Positions 38,101 through 51,100 of a stretch of 64,000 nucleotides of DNA are shown in pieces. The notes below the pieces were generated by a model. It made no database searches and was not told the DNA's origin. It saw only the letters and a program-made list of their open reading frames with translations. This stretch comes from Vespa crabro (lineage: Eukaryota > Arthropoda > Insecta > Hymenoptera > Vespidae): contig NC_060963.1 in NCBI RefSeq assembly GCF_910589235.1, positions 5,364,501-5,428,500 of the forward strand. The letters are read 5' to 3'. Both the position numbers and the translations under genes were made by a program. Position 1 is the stretch's first letter; each line of letters begins with the position of its first letter.

Positions 38101-39719
38101 TTTTTTTTAAATAGTCTTGTTGATATCGATATATTGTCTGGGCATAGATAACTTATCTGTCAAAAGAATCGATAACAGTGATTATAAAAGTAATATTATT
38201 TTTATTGATTTGTTAAAGGGGAGGAAGGGCAAGATGCAGGAGGTTTACTGAGAGAATGGTATGTCATTATTTCGAGAGAAATTTTTAATCCCATGTATGC
38301 TCTCTTTACTGTTAGTCCTGGAGATCGGGTTACATATATGATTAATTCATCTTCTCATTGTAATCCTAATCATCTATGTTATTATAAATTTGTTGGACGG
38401 GTTATTGGTTAGTAATATTGTTTATTATTATCTATTTTGTTTATTATCACAGCGAAGTAATGAAATGTTTCTTTTTTAACAGCTAAAGCTATTTACGATA
38501 ATAAATTATTGGAATGTTACTTTACACGTAGCTTTTACAAACATATACTTGGAATCCTTGTAAAACATACTGATATGGAAAGTGAAGATTACAGTTTTTA
38601 TAAGGGTCTCGTTTATCTTACGGAGCATACTATTGCTGATCTTGGCTATGAGTTGACATTCTCAACGGAGGTAAATGAAATGATATTCAAAATTTATTTT
38701 TATAAACTTAAATGAATATTTAATTTTAAAATAAAAATTCAAAAATTTTATCAGGTAAACGAATTTGGTGTTAATGATGTTCGAGATTTAATACCAAATG
38801 GCCGTAATATAATCGTTACAGAGGAAACAAAACTTGAATATATTAGGCTAGTATGTCAAATGAAAATGACTGGAGCAATTCGCAAACAGTGAGTACAAGC
38901 ATAGATATCTTTCTCAATGAATTTAATAATTATATTTTGTTATTTATAACGATATTAAAGAAAATTATCTTTTGTTATTATTACAATCTTTTTTTTGTAG
39001 ATTAAATGCGTTCCTGGAAGGCTTTTATGATATTATACCGAAGAGACTGATTTCCATATTTAATGAACAGGAACTGGAATTATTAATCAGTGGATTGCCT
39101 AATGTAGATATTGAAGATTTAAAAGCAAACACTGAATATCATAAATATAGTGCGACGTCCCTGCAGGTATACTATCTTTTGCAATATATAAAATCATCCA
39201 TATAATAATTGATTTATAGCAATCTCTTATATTTAAAATCAATGAATATGCTTTAACTTTAGATCATTTAAAAATAAAATTTTTTAACAGATCCAATGGT
39301 TTTGGCGTGCATTACGAGGATTCGATCAAGCCGATAGAGCAAAATTTTTACAGTTTGTTACTGGAACTTCTAAGGTACCTTTGCAAGGTTTTGCTGCATT
39401 AGAAGGAATGAATGGTGTACAAAAGTTCCAAATTCATCGAGAGGACAGATCAACGGATAGATTACCATCCGCTCATACATGGTTAGTACTCGATTATATA
39501 ATCGTCAAAAAAAATTTAATGATTTATCCTATACCATAATATCATATATTTTTGTACATAATAGTATGCTGCATGCGTGTTCTTCAATTATTTATTTATA
39601 AATTCTTCAATTATAGTTTCAATCAATTGGATTTGCCTGTATATGAAACATACGACAAATTACGCACGAATTTACTCAAGGCAATTCATGAATGCAGTGA
39701 AGGATTTGGATTTGCATAA
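20105..39719 (+). CDS. HUWE1: HECT-type E3 ubiquitin-protein ligase HUWE1 (53 coding exons)
   Basis: Very large cytosolic/nuclear ubiquitin ligase acting on many substrates. My exon chain has 12,501 nt, 4,166 aa (human 4,374), and no frame conflict. First exons: 20105-20149, 20503-20721, 20804-21043, 21181-21243, 21325-21543, 21873-22144, 22250-22526, 22754-23395. Largest: 29678-30899. Last: 39001-39166, 39291-39481, 39617-39719. Start MKIDRSRLKKCTSE matches the family. Armadillo-like DUF908/DUF913 blocks span about residues 90-800. A UBA domain is at about 1409-1447 (LRQLMDMGFSRAHCIEALL), a UIM-like helix at about 1467-1485, WWE at about 1690-1760 (WKWFDLSTGKW), an acidic Glu/Asp tract at about 2381-2430, and three ubiquitin-binding repeats at about 2918-3035 (DPSFLAALPEDM, NPEFLAALPPAI). 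The HECT domain fills about 3815-4166, with catalytic Cys4133 in HTCFNQLDLP, 33 residues from the end as in human. Confidence 0.97.
21085..21152. repeat. (ATA)n/(GATGAT)n microsatellite in HUWE1 intron 3
   Basis: TAATAATAATAATACTGATG followed by GATGATGA repeats lies between the exon ending at 21043 and the one starting at 21181, close to the acceptor branch region. Confidence 0.85.
25483..25790. mobile_element. hAT-type MITE with 8-bp target site duplication
   Basis: It lies in HUWE1 intron 13 (25379-26348), the largest intron inside the coding region. The element body is 25491-25782 (292 bp). The left end reads CATTGGCGGATTTTGTC and the right end, on the opposite strand, CAATGGCGGATTTACTT, so the terminal repeats match in 12 of the first 13 bases. 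The octamer CATATAAT is repeated exactly at 25483-25490 and 25783-25790. Eight-bp duplications and CAxTGGCGGATTT ends are hallmarks of one hAT lineage. It has no transposase coding capacity, so it is a non-autonomous copy. Confidence 0.88.
31409..31750 (+). repeat. HUWE1: acidic Glu/Asp-coding tract of HUWE1
   Basis: Exons 31409-31514 and 31677-31973 contain GAA/GAG/GAT repeats encoding a run of acidic residues (EDEEEEEEDEG, then NEEEEEEEEEG), interrupted by a 162-bp intron. It corresponds to the acidic region of human HUWE1, so the tract is a conserved protein feature and not a random microsatellite. Confidence 0.85.
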
Positions 39720-40936
39720 AGTGTAATTTGAATACTGTTTTTACATATTATAAAACTTCATCGTAAATGTGTTGCCCTGCCTATCTACGATATATTATAG
39801 AACATGGCCCTTATAATTATTGGCTTATTATTAAATCGGAGATATTCTAAGCAATCATGCTTAATCTTCGTTCAAGATCTACTGATGAGACCTATACATC
39901 AACGTATATATAAGATACAAGCGTATGTATATACGTATAATTATCACGATGTAATTATTGAGAATAATTTTCAATTATATCCGCTACTAAAGTTTATTTC
40001 GTTGAAAAAGATCTTGAGGAAGATGCTGAGCTTTACAATAATTTCCAACAAAACGTAATATAGGAAATTTAACTAAGTTATATGGGTAAGATAAATGTAA
40101 GGTTCATATTTAAGTAGTAGGAAGTTTAATTTCTCATAAGGAATACATAGGGTGTAAAATGTAATATATTGCACTTCAACTGATTGGCGATACGTTGTAA
40201 CCGGTTCGATAGTTTATATGGAAATAATACCATGGATACTGCTGGGGAGAAAATGTAGCGTTTAAAAACGAAACGTTGTAAGAGAGCAAGAGAGAGAGAG
40301 AGAGAAAGAGAGAGAGAACTATGCAAGTAAATGAGATGTGTGCGAATGAGTGTGTGAATTTGCAAATAAGGGAGCAAAAGCTCCAAGTAGAACGGGAAAT
40401 ATTGATGGAAATGATGAGCCTAATTACAAGATTTCATAATAAAAACGCTGTTCTGCCCCATGTAATGTATGGTTGTACACTATTAGTATTAATAATTATA
40501 ACTAACTTTTAAATAATAGTAATGATCGCTAATTAATATCATTTTAATATTAATCATTCGAAATGTGATGTTAAAATCGTGTAATTTTTTCTTGAAATCT
40601 AACGAAATAAAGTTTACAGTTGAACAGACATTACTTTGTAAACACATCGAACGGGACAATATCAATTATGCGCGCAAAAATACATACAGTTATATTATTG
40701 GACTCCTTTATTGGATATTGTTAGAGAGAATAACTACCTAGAAATCATAGAATAAACAGAACATTGTATTTCTTCTAAAAAGAATTGTATTTTTTACTGC
40801 GTAGGACAACTTTTCTAATTGCATTCCTTATTCCGTGTTGAAACAAAACACATTTGTTGCTCTTTTGCGCATTTCATCTCAATAATAACGCCTGGTAATT
40901 AATTTAGATATGGTTTTTTAAAATATATACGTATAC

Positions 40937-40980
<44 letters not shown>

Positions 40981-43900
40981 GTATATGGATATGTATATTG
41001 AATGCAAATATGCTTCCATTAGATTGAACAATTCAAGCGGCCAATGTCTTTCGTCGGTCACTCATACACAATAACGTAATATATGTATATACGTTATATG
41101 TGATGCATATATCAAATAATATATACACATATGTTTATGTGCTTATTCGTGGCTTTTTGTTAAGTCCTAAAAGAATATGGCAGGTGTCTTTGTAAACATA
41201 TACTAACAAAGAAAGATCATGACATATTATCTTGGAATTTTTTAATTAGATTGATAATATGATAGAGAGTAGTGAATTAGAAGAAATCCTAAAATATGTT
41301 TCTACAGGTTATTATTTTAAAAAGTCAATTTTTATTTACAAATATCAACATTGTTGAATCAAACTGTTTCGTTTGTATATTATATTATCGACATTCATGG
41401 GAGAAAGAAAAAAATGCTTTACAATATCGTTGAGAAATTAGAACTTCGCTTCAAAAAATTGTTTTTTGTTGCATATTATGTAAAAAAAAGTGTCAAAAAC
41501 TTGAATCTTTATTTCAACAGCAACGATGGCATATCAACGACCGCTCACGGTTTACAACATAGAGACCCGAGATCGATCCCAATTGCGAAGTCTGTTTGTT
41601 TTCTTTTTTTGCAAGTTTTTACTTATTTTATTTTATATATATTCAGAATATTTTTCTTACATGTCTGAAGCATATTTTTAATTATATTTCTTATTTTTAA
41701 TTATATTTTTATATTTCATAAGAGATCCGCTAGCACCCTTGTCCATAGACAAGATTTTATTAATTTTAATAATTTTCTTTAATAATTTTAATTTTGAGAA
41801 ATAAATTCTCTCTGAATCATAAAATGATCACTTCCAAATCAAATATAAAGTGAGCATGCATATTTATTGTAATTCTTGAATGCTTTCCTGTTAATCTTTC
41901 TTTTAGTTTTCAGATAATAGTCTTCATAGTAACATAAAGAAAAACGAATGTTTGCACTATGAATAGAAAATTGATATAGAAGATCCTTGTTTGTTTTTAT
42001 TTTAATGTTAACAAGAAAGCAAAAATATATACATATATATTTTTTATAATTAGAAATATCTCTGCTTTCTGTGATCAATTCTGAAGGACTTTGCGATCTG
42101 AAAAGAAAATTTTTTACTTGACGAGAAAAGTATGCATCAGATGGTTGATAATGGTACACATTTCAGAAGAATTATTTTTAACGTGCATCTTGATAAATTG
42201 TTCTTTGTATTAACAAAATATATCGTATAAACTATTGTATTTATTTGAATCTAAAAGTAGGAAAGATTTGTTTAGTAATATTACAGATTTCATTTTTTAT
42301 TACTTTTACGAAAAATGTACAATATAAAACAATCTTTCTTAAGTATAGTTATTAATTTTTTAGTAAAAACTTCTTTCATTGATTAAATTTCAGATCGGTT
42401 TTTTGAGAAAACCGCTCTTCTTGAAGAAACTATTTTAAAGAATTTTTTAGTTCATGTTTACTCGACTCTTATATTTTCAATCTAATTTCAAAATCGGAGG
42501 ATAATATATCGTGGCCTCTTCCAATAAAAGAAAATCAAAGGAGCGATGAACTATCCTCAACAGGCGCTGTTAATGTCACGATCTGTATGGAAGATACACT
42601 CATACATACAAACAGAAACAGAAATAGTATTCATGTAGAAACTTCTGCGCAAACTCTTTAAGCAGAAAAATATGCGGTATTATGCATCAAGCAGTTGTCA
42701 TTAGTATGTATATGCTCTCTTTAGACTAATGAATAAATAACTCTTTTTTGGGAGGACTATTTATCTGCAACGATAATCTTTTTTCTGACTTCATTTGTTA
42801 TATGTCCTCTATTTGTTTAAAAATAGAATAGTAATGTTGTCACGGTGACGTTACTGATGAAAAAGCAACTCCTTTAGATATGAACATTGTAAGGATAGTA
42901 ATAGAAATCTGATGAAAATAGGAGCAGAAATAATAGGAATAAGAGGAATATTTAAGTGATTTAAATTTTATTAGATGCTTATGAAATCTATTTTGGATAT
43001 CAAGGCAGCATATCGTAAAATTAAAGATTGTTGTTATGTAAAGAAAACTTCGTTTATGTTCACCATTTTTTTATTTCCTCCATCATTCAATGGTGTAGAT
43101 AATTTACTCTCTTTATGAATTTGTTGTAAACTCTTGCGAAAAAGTTACATTATTTATCTTGTCGCGTTACAGTAAGTTAAGAATAAATATTATTGAAATA
43201 TATTACATTGGTCTTGTGTGCACGTTACTTTCGCCTTAATTTAGTGCTATTCAATATTTCTGATCACGAGTAAGCAATCTTTATAAATTTCGATTTGAAT
43301 ATACTGTATAGCATATAGTATTATAACATAACATCCAGAAATAATACATGGATTCTTGTAACGAAATTGGATTTTTTTATTTTTTTATTTTTTTATTTTT
43401 TTTATTTATTACCTATCGACACTTTTTTTATTTTGTTTTCTAATTCTAACTGTTAATTGTAAATGTTTTATAGAAAATTCACATATAATGTTATAAAATA
43501 TAAGTAACGTATTATTTAAGCATGGAAGTAACAATATAGAGTTTACAAATTGACTAATATAAATTAACATAAATTAACAAATTAGGACCTAATATTACGG
43601 ATGTTATATAACTGTCATCCGAAATAACAGTATCTTCTACATAGAAGAAATATAGAGCCCTTTTATAATCTATAAACTTAATAATCTATAGTATATCAAA
43701 TGCATATGTAAATCCAAACTCTATCCTACATTAAGGTATTTATAAAATAAATAAAAATCTTTGAATGTATGTAAATATAGAGGATTTTCTTACATATACA
43801 TAAGATACATCTAATTATGAAATACTTTCAGATATAAGAATACAGCATAGCTGTACATGTAACAAATCTAAAGCACCATTGTAATGTGTATGTATCGTCG

Positions 43901-45151
43901 ATACTACAGAATATTTTTCGTATTTAAGTAGCATGGATCGTGCATGCATGATCATCATATACATCTATGCACTGCAAGACGTAGATCACAAGTTCTATGA
44001 ACATACTAATCATGCTAATAATTTAACATTATTGAAAAAAAATATTTATCTACAGACATTAACTTTTGTTAATTGACGCCATTGAAAATTTGCTCTAAGG
44101 TCATTGTATTGTCCTTTTTCTGAGAGAATATTTACACAGATAGGAAATACACAGTGTTTCCCAAGTTATAGAATCATAGTTATCCATCATAAAACTTCGC
44201 TCTTTTAAATAAATAAGAATTAACAAGAAGTAAATATATATATATATATATGCATATTGACCGAAATAATTAATTCGGTTCTGTCAACTTCTTATTAATA
44301 GGTACGCGCGTAGTTACAATGTCTGCCGTAGTAGTATGTCATCAGCCTCTTCTCCTAAGTCGATAACAACCTTTTGATCATAGAATAAAGACATTTTATC
44401 TTTATCAATTCAAATATTTTTTGGCGAAGAAGCTAGATATATTCATGTGAATAATATAAATAAAACAAAACGATATGTTCTTGCCGTTCTATGAAGTTTT
44501 TACTTCATAACTAAATATGTGCGAATATTTTCAAATAAAAGTTCGAGAATTAGCGTACAATATATTAAATAGAGATATTTCTACATTCCATCGATATACA
44601 CATACATATATATATACAAATTTATATGTTATGCAAAGGAACAAATAGGTATATCTATCCGGATGATCGCAAAGACTGCTAATTTACGAGCAGTAATAAA
44701 AACAAAACAAATGTTACACAAATTCGAAATCGTTGAAAAAAACTTTCAAGCGTAAGACAATTTAAAAGTTTAAATAAAACAAATATTTTAATTCTCCCGT
44801 ATGATTGGTAAAATTGTGCGGAGAAAAATGAGGATGGAAGATAGATGGATCACAAAAGACATTTAGCAGCTTTTTATCTTGTCCGATCAGCGGCATATGT
44901 TGTATGTAGCGTGAAAGGAACAGAGAGATAGAAACAGAGAGGAGGCCTTCCAGATGAAAGAAGAACTGCATATGAGCAGTCCCGGTTGTAAGGCAGCTGA
45001 ACTAAAAGGTCCCGAAGGATGATGGGTGCATCCTCAAGGCCGACACTAGCAAATTCGACGTTTCGTTTTCCCGAGAACACACTAGCTTCCCGGAGATAAC
45101 TAGAAGACAGTTACGGCCTTGTTGCGATCAGCGACAAGCGATCTCGTTAGG
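39720..45151. other. convergent intergenic/3' UTR interval between HUWE1 and the phosphatase gene
   Basis: About 5.4 kb with no coding exon. The left side carries the HUWE1 3' UTR; a polyadenylation hexamer AATAAA at about 40606-40611, followed by TTTACAGTTG, is one plausible end, though longer UTRs are possible. The right side, just left of 45152, is the 3' UTR of the phospholipid phosphatase; the CG-containing stretch at 44870-45150 is probably part of it. (GA)n near 40287-40318 and (TA)n repeats near 40928-40998 and 44229-44251 are the only clear repeats. The open frames at 40321-40512 and 44874-45080 have no recognisable domain and I do not call them. Confidence 0.5.
40928..40998. repeat. 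(TA)n microsatellite with TATACG/TATGTA borders
   Basis: An almost perfect AT dinucleotide run of about 35 bp, bordered symmetrically by GTATACATATACATAT on the left and ATGTATATGTATATGG on the right, so the whole block is close to palindromic. Confidence 0.9.
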
Positions 45152-48100
45152 TCAACGATTGTGATTAGCATTGCCATTATTCACCTGCGTACCAGCTTCT
45201 GTTGCTTCATAGTCCCCTGTCCGTTGTTTTTCCACCCGACAGCTCCTTCGTCTTTCCTCGAAGAGATCGGCTATGCAGAATATCTAAACGAACACGACGT
45301 TATCAACATTGATAAAGAATAACTTTAAATTAGATAATGATTTTCGATCTTTTATTTACGATGGATATATATATGAAATATCGATACTTACCACAACAAG
45401 AGCGATAATGGTACCGATGGTCGATCCGGCAAGAACGTCGCTCCAATGATGTTTATAATCGGAAATTCTTGACATTGCCGTAAACCACGCCATAAAAATG
45501 CATATAAGTTGAGATATATGCTTCAGTAATTTGCTACCTTTCCATGTAATTCTTAGCTGCAAATAAATCTGGAAAAAATGGTCATGTTGTATTTTATAAA
45601 GTATGTGTAAGCATATTTCAAATAACTTACGGCGAGGTAGATCATCGTATAGGCTGAAAACGAGGAGTGCCCCGAAGGAAAAGATAATCTGAAATGATCC
45701 ATCGTATTTTATGAAGTATCGAAAATATTTTTTCTGCGGAACATTATAAGAATATAATATAACGTATAATAGAAAAATTGCAATTAATTTTAAATTAACG
45801 TCAAAGAAAAAATAAAATAAATTTGACGAAATCTAAAATCTCATAAAATTTATTTTTTCGCGTTTTACTTGAGTTTTTGCTCATAATAAAATTCTCCTTT
45901 CTTTACCTTTTTTTTTTTATTTAAGTAATTTCAAGTTCCTTAAGAAGATTTATTTTACACCTTCTTTTACCTCATTTCCTTAAGTAATTTCGGCGAAATG
46001 CCTGGTGCAGTACAAGTGAAATTCTCGATATATCTGAACTGATTTTCAGGCAAATTGCAATTAATGTCTGGTACGCAGAGTGTCATAAAATGTGGTCTCA
46101 ATCGACCAATCGTGTATTTGGCAATGTCCGTCATAAAAACTGTTGTTGCTGCTCCAAATCCGAAAACACCAACCTGGCAAATATTATAGAATATAATATA
46201 TATCTTTCATTATTATAGAGTATACATCATATTAGATAACACACTACTAGTAAAAACGAGGAAATATAGCTTTGTCATTCTTATTTTTAGGTAGCAGTTA
46301 AGTAGTATATACAATTTATATGATTGATGACTCGTCCTAGTATTCGATATATATAACAAAGAATGATAACATATAACAAAGATAAATTTATTCTTATCAC
46401 GCAATTTTGTTTTATGTTTTCGTTATTTCAACTGTTCGACTTTTTTTTACGAAGCATGAAATGTATGTAATTAAAAATGTAAGAAATATTTTCCATAAAA
46501 ATGATAAAGAAGAGAAGAAGGGAAAATTAAAAAAATAGTTGGTAAAAGGTTGTTCCCTTACCTTAATGTAAGCCATCCAAAGCCAAGGTGGGATCGTGTA
46601 TCCAAAGAGTACTCTTGACGAATCGCTAGAATATTGTCTTCCATATAAGTACTCACCTGCGATCATCTGTAGTAAATTAAAAGTGTTAAATAAGAGATTA
46701 ACAAAACAGTTCAGAATAAGTATACCCATATTTAAATGGTTAAAGATAAAATGTTTGAAACGTCATTATAAAGGGGAAATGAAAAGTAGGGTAGGTAAGT
46801 AGGGTCACGTTTATCTCTCTCTCTCTCTTTCTCTCTTTCTATTTCTCTTTCTCCATCCTTTGTGGAATCTTCTCCAATGTAAAAGCTACATCCGTATACC
46901 TAAAGTGGGTTAACCGGTCAAACTCGAAGTAAATGCTACGCCAGGTGATACGAGCCGATACGGCGATCGAGACAGGAATTGTGTGAATGAAATATAACTG
47001 CAGCACTGAGGAGTTTTACCTGCCTCAACGACCTCTTTCATCTTTTCCGAGAGAATAGAATAACCTGAGCCTTTCTCTTTTTACACGTTAAAGGGATTAA
47101 AGCTTTTCTATGAAGTCTGTAAACTTCAGGACGGGCAACAGAAATAAACCTTTTTCGGATTCTTACAATCCAGATATAGCATCTCATATATTCAGATATC
47201 TATTCCAAGATATAAAAGAAAAAATATTTTATTCTATGAAAGAATGGAAATATTTAATAGTAATAATAATATAACCCAAGATGAAATTTGTATACTTCAA
47301 TCTGATTTTGATCCTTTTCTGTCCAATTGATAACATTTTCTTTTTCTTATCATTTTATTTATTCTATAATTATGGAAAATAATATAGATTCAAAACTATT
47401 GACAATAGTTTAAATAATATACAGATAATGGAGACGTGAGAGATCGAAAACATGTGCACTAATATCATGAGACATCATTTTTCGTTAAAAGAAGAAACAG
47501 ATGATCATAATAATAACCGGCAATGATAACCATTGATTTCATCTACTACCTTAAGAAATAATAATTACTACAGGTGACTCACCGTACATATAGGAAGAAA
47601 GAGGCCAATGACGTAGAGCATCGTACTAGTAACCGTGGACGAATGGTATGGATGCATCAATGATTCATCGTTGCAGAAAAACCCACGCTTGTATGGTTTA
47701 CCAAAGAGGAAGAACATCAAAACAGCTAGACTAACTATAACAAATTCATAAATATAATATATTAGAAAAATCTAGAAAAAAAACGGATCTTATATTTGAC
47801 AATGCTGTATTACTTTTTTTCTGATTACTTTTTTTAAATAACGAGTTTCACCTGATCTTTCCAGGTAAACCAAAGAACTCTCATTATTTTAATCATTGTG
47901 TCAGTTCATAACGATTTACATACATCAACATTCTCGGTTATTACGCACATAGTAATTATGGTGAAAAAAAAAGATGAAAATAATAAATAACGTTGGAAAA
48001 TTATGGTGTCCGATGGAATATTTTACATGAAACACGCATATGCACGATATATTTATCAGTACATAACGTCGTCAGGAATCGACTGCATAATTTTATTTCT

Positions 48101-51100
48101 TCACGGTTAATGTAAGAAATAAGAAAAAAGAAAAAATAAAAGAAATAAATTAGTAATTAAATCATATTATATTTACATTATCGTCATAAACAAAGTCGTT
48201 AAATAAACAAATTTTTTGAAGCACGTAATAACGTTCTACATGTAATAACGAATTACGTTTCACTAAAAGTAAGAAAATAATTAATTATTTGAAATCTTAC
48301 TACAATATTACAATTGTATGTTAGCGCTATATTCTAGCACTATTTCTTCGTTATTGAAATTTCTTTGTTAGCTACTAAATTTATTAAGCCTTTCGTTTTA
48401 TTCAATATCAATGACACATGTAATTTATCAGACATAAATTTACGAGAAAAATTTATATGTGACAATATTTTTTAATAATTCATAAAAGGTATTTGTCTTT
48501 CATAAAAGTAAAAAATTTTTATAAATACGATATATATCTGTTTGTTTTCTTATAATAGGAAGACGCCGGTCTGTAATGTAATGTTATCGATAACGCGATA
48601 GAAATAACACTATACGTCATATTTCATCGCCTATTTCTTCTTATATCTTTATCATGTACTAGTCTAACAGAAGAAACAAGCATAATAAATAATCATAAAG
48701 AGAAGTTAATGCAGCGCAGTGCGGTAGTCGAAAAGTGGAAGCTAGATCGTTCAAATTACCAACATAGTCATAGTAAAATCGCCAATGAAATGTTGAACAT
48801 AATAAGGAAACTATGTATCTCGGATTTCAATGAATTGCCCTCTTTCTTTCTCTTTTTTCTTCTCTTTTTTCTTTTTTTTTTTTCTAAAGGGTCGAGCAGG
48901 TTCTCGTCATCCATCCTAACGACGTCTCAAAGGGAGCGGTCATTGTGTATGTTCACTAAAGAAATAAGCATTAACACATACACCATTGATGAATAGTGTG
49001 AACTCGGTACGATCGCCATTGTGTATGGTGGGCTGCTTTAATTTAACACTTATAGTAAAACTCGAACATTATCTCTTTTTTAATCTCACGAGATCTTTAT
49101 ACAGACAATCTGCAATTATCCATTAATCAACTCATAAATGTCTATTTGAATTTTGTAAAATGACATAAGGGAACCGTGGGATCTCGTTGTGTTAATATTA
49201 TAAATCATAATATACGAAAAATGTTTACTTTTTAATATCTTAGAATTTGCCTTTCTGAAATTATATGAAACCATGGAATAAATAATTCTGGAAAATCATT
49301 AATTGAAAAAATATAATAGGCAGAAATCGTATTAACGTTACAAATCTTCTATAACATAAAATTAATCAAAATATATTAGAACGCTTTAGAAAAAGCTCTT
49401 TATTTATGTACACTGAATCTATTCATGAAAATTGGCATGGTAAATAAACGAATTAGAAAATAATATTTAGAACAAAGAAATCGCATGCTTCGAGGCATGT
49501 TTCAGCAATTCTAATGCAAGCAATCTTTCGGAGATATGTCATTGAAAGAATTATATTTAAGTACTTCAGTTTGCGGGTTACGTTAGTTATATTAAGTTCT
49601 GCAAAATTTCTATGAAATTCTATGAATAGTTGAAATGCTTAAAATAAGTTCCTCATAAATAAGTTATATCACACGATCTGTGGAATTATCAGAATAGGAT
49701 GATAAACACTTATTTAATGAATATTGAATACGATTAGAAACGTTGCCAGGAAATTGATTTTTAATGGGATAATCTAACAACTCTTCATTACATTCTCTCT
49801 CTCTCTCTCTCTATACATATATATATATGTATATATGTATACATAAGTACTATATATATACGAGTGATGACTCTTCACGAAGAATAATCATAAGAAAATA
49901 TATATATATAGCTACTAGTTTAGAAGTATAGTAATATAGAATAAGAGAACAATAATATGCAGAAGAGTAGAATAGTATAGTAATCAAGTATATAATATAT
50001 AATATATATGTATGATGTCTGGCAATGTCACGCCGGTGGAAGATTTACCTTGAATCTACATTCTTGCATTTTCCTATTCGTAAAAAAAAAAACGATTATG
50101 TTCCGCAGATTTTTATAAATCCAATACGTGACATAACTGAAATTATTTCAGCTACCTGAAATAAGCATGATACGTCATCGTAGTAAAGATTAAACGCATA
50201 GTAAAAATAGCAATATTTACACGAATTGTGAATCATATGTAATTCATTATTTGTTATCAGTTTCAAAATTCTTTCGTCGAGAGGAGTAGAAAGAAGATAA
50301 GTAATTACTTCTTATATATCTTTTGGAAAAATATTATCTCGATCGATTATCATATCGTTCGATTAATTATTATATTTCCAACAAGTAATTATATTTTTTC
50401 CTTATGCTGTTGTTAACTACCGATGTATTATTATATAACTTTTTATTAGTTATTCAATTAGTTTTCCTAATATAAAAGGATAAATGCGATAAATTATAAT
50501 AGAGAATTTATCTAGTCAATTATACTTCATTCATCGAGTTATTTCTTTATGTGTATTTAATTATATACAACTACGTATCTTCATGCTATTTAGTACGATT
50601 ATCTTTAATAGACATTTAGCTATAAATATTTATTTTATTAGAAGAAGGAATAAGAAACCAGGGAGCTTATAGGCGTGTCGATTTGTTCACTATGAAACTA
50701 TGTCATCTCGCCTTGGGTCAGATCGATGAAACTGGAATTATATTTACATAAGATAGTTTTTAAACAAAGTTTACCAAACCGTAGAAAACTCAAGAACAAA
50801 TTTTGTTTATAATATCGCTCACTTTCCTTCGATGTTTTCTTTTTTTTATTCCAAATCATAGACTTGCTTCCTATTCGGTATATTTCAATCGAGAACTTAA
50901 CTGTTAAAGAACTAACCTGCAAATTTACATTCACTTTAATTTGCACTTTCCGATATATGCAAAAATAAATGTACCGTTATATGGTGTTGAGTTCGTTGGC
51001 GGTAAAATCGTAAAATAAGTGATAGTAAGGAAAACCGTACCGATAGTAATAACTGCGTTAAGTCGTTATGGCTCATGAACATCAAGGAATATTAAGAACA

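Noticed and set aside
42394..42412. Small perfect hairpin CGGTTTTTTGAGAAAACCG
   Set aside because: A terminator-like shape, but this is a eukaryotic locus and stems of this size occur by chance in AT-rich DNA.
44874..45080. Minus-strand 68-codon frame just downstream of the phosphatase stop
   Set aside because: The phosphatase exon ending at 45152 already closes the protein with a stop in the right phase; this frame has no acceptor that would make it an alternative last exon with a known tail.
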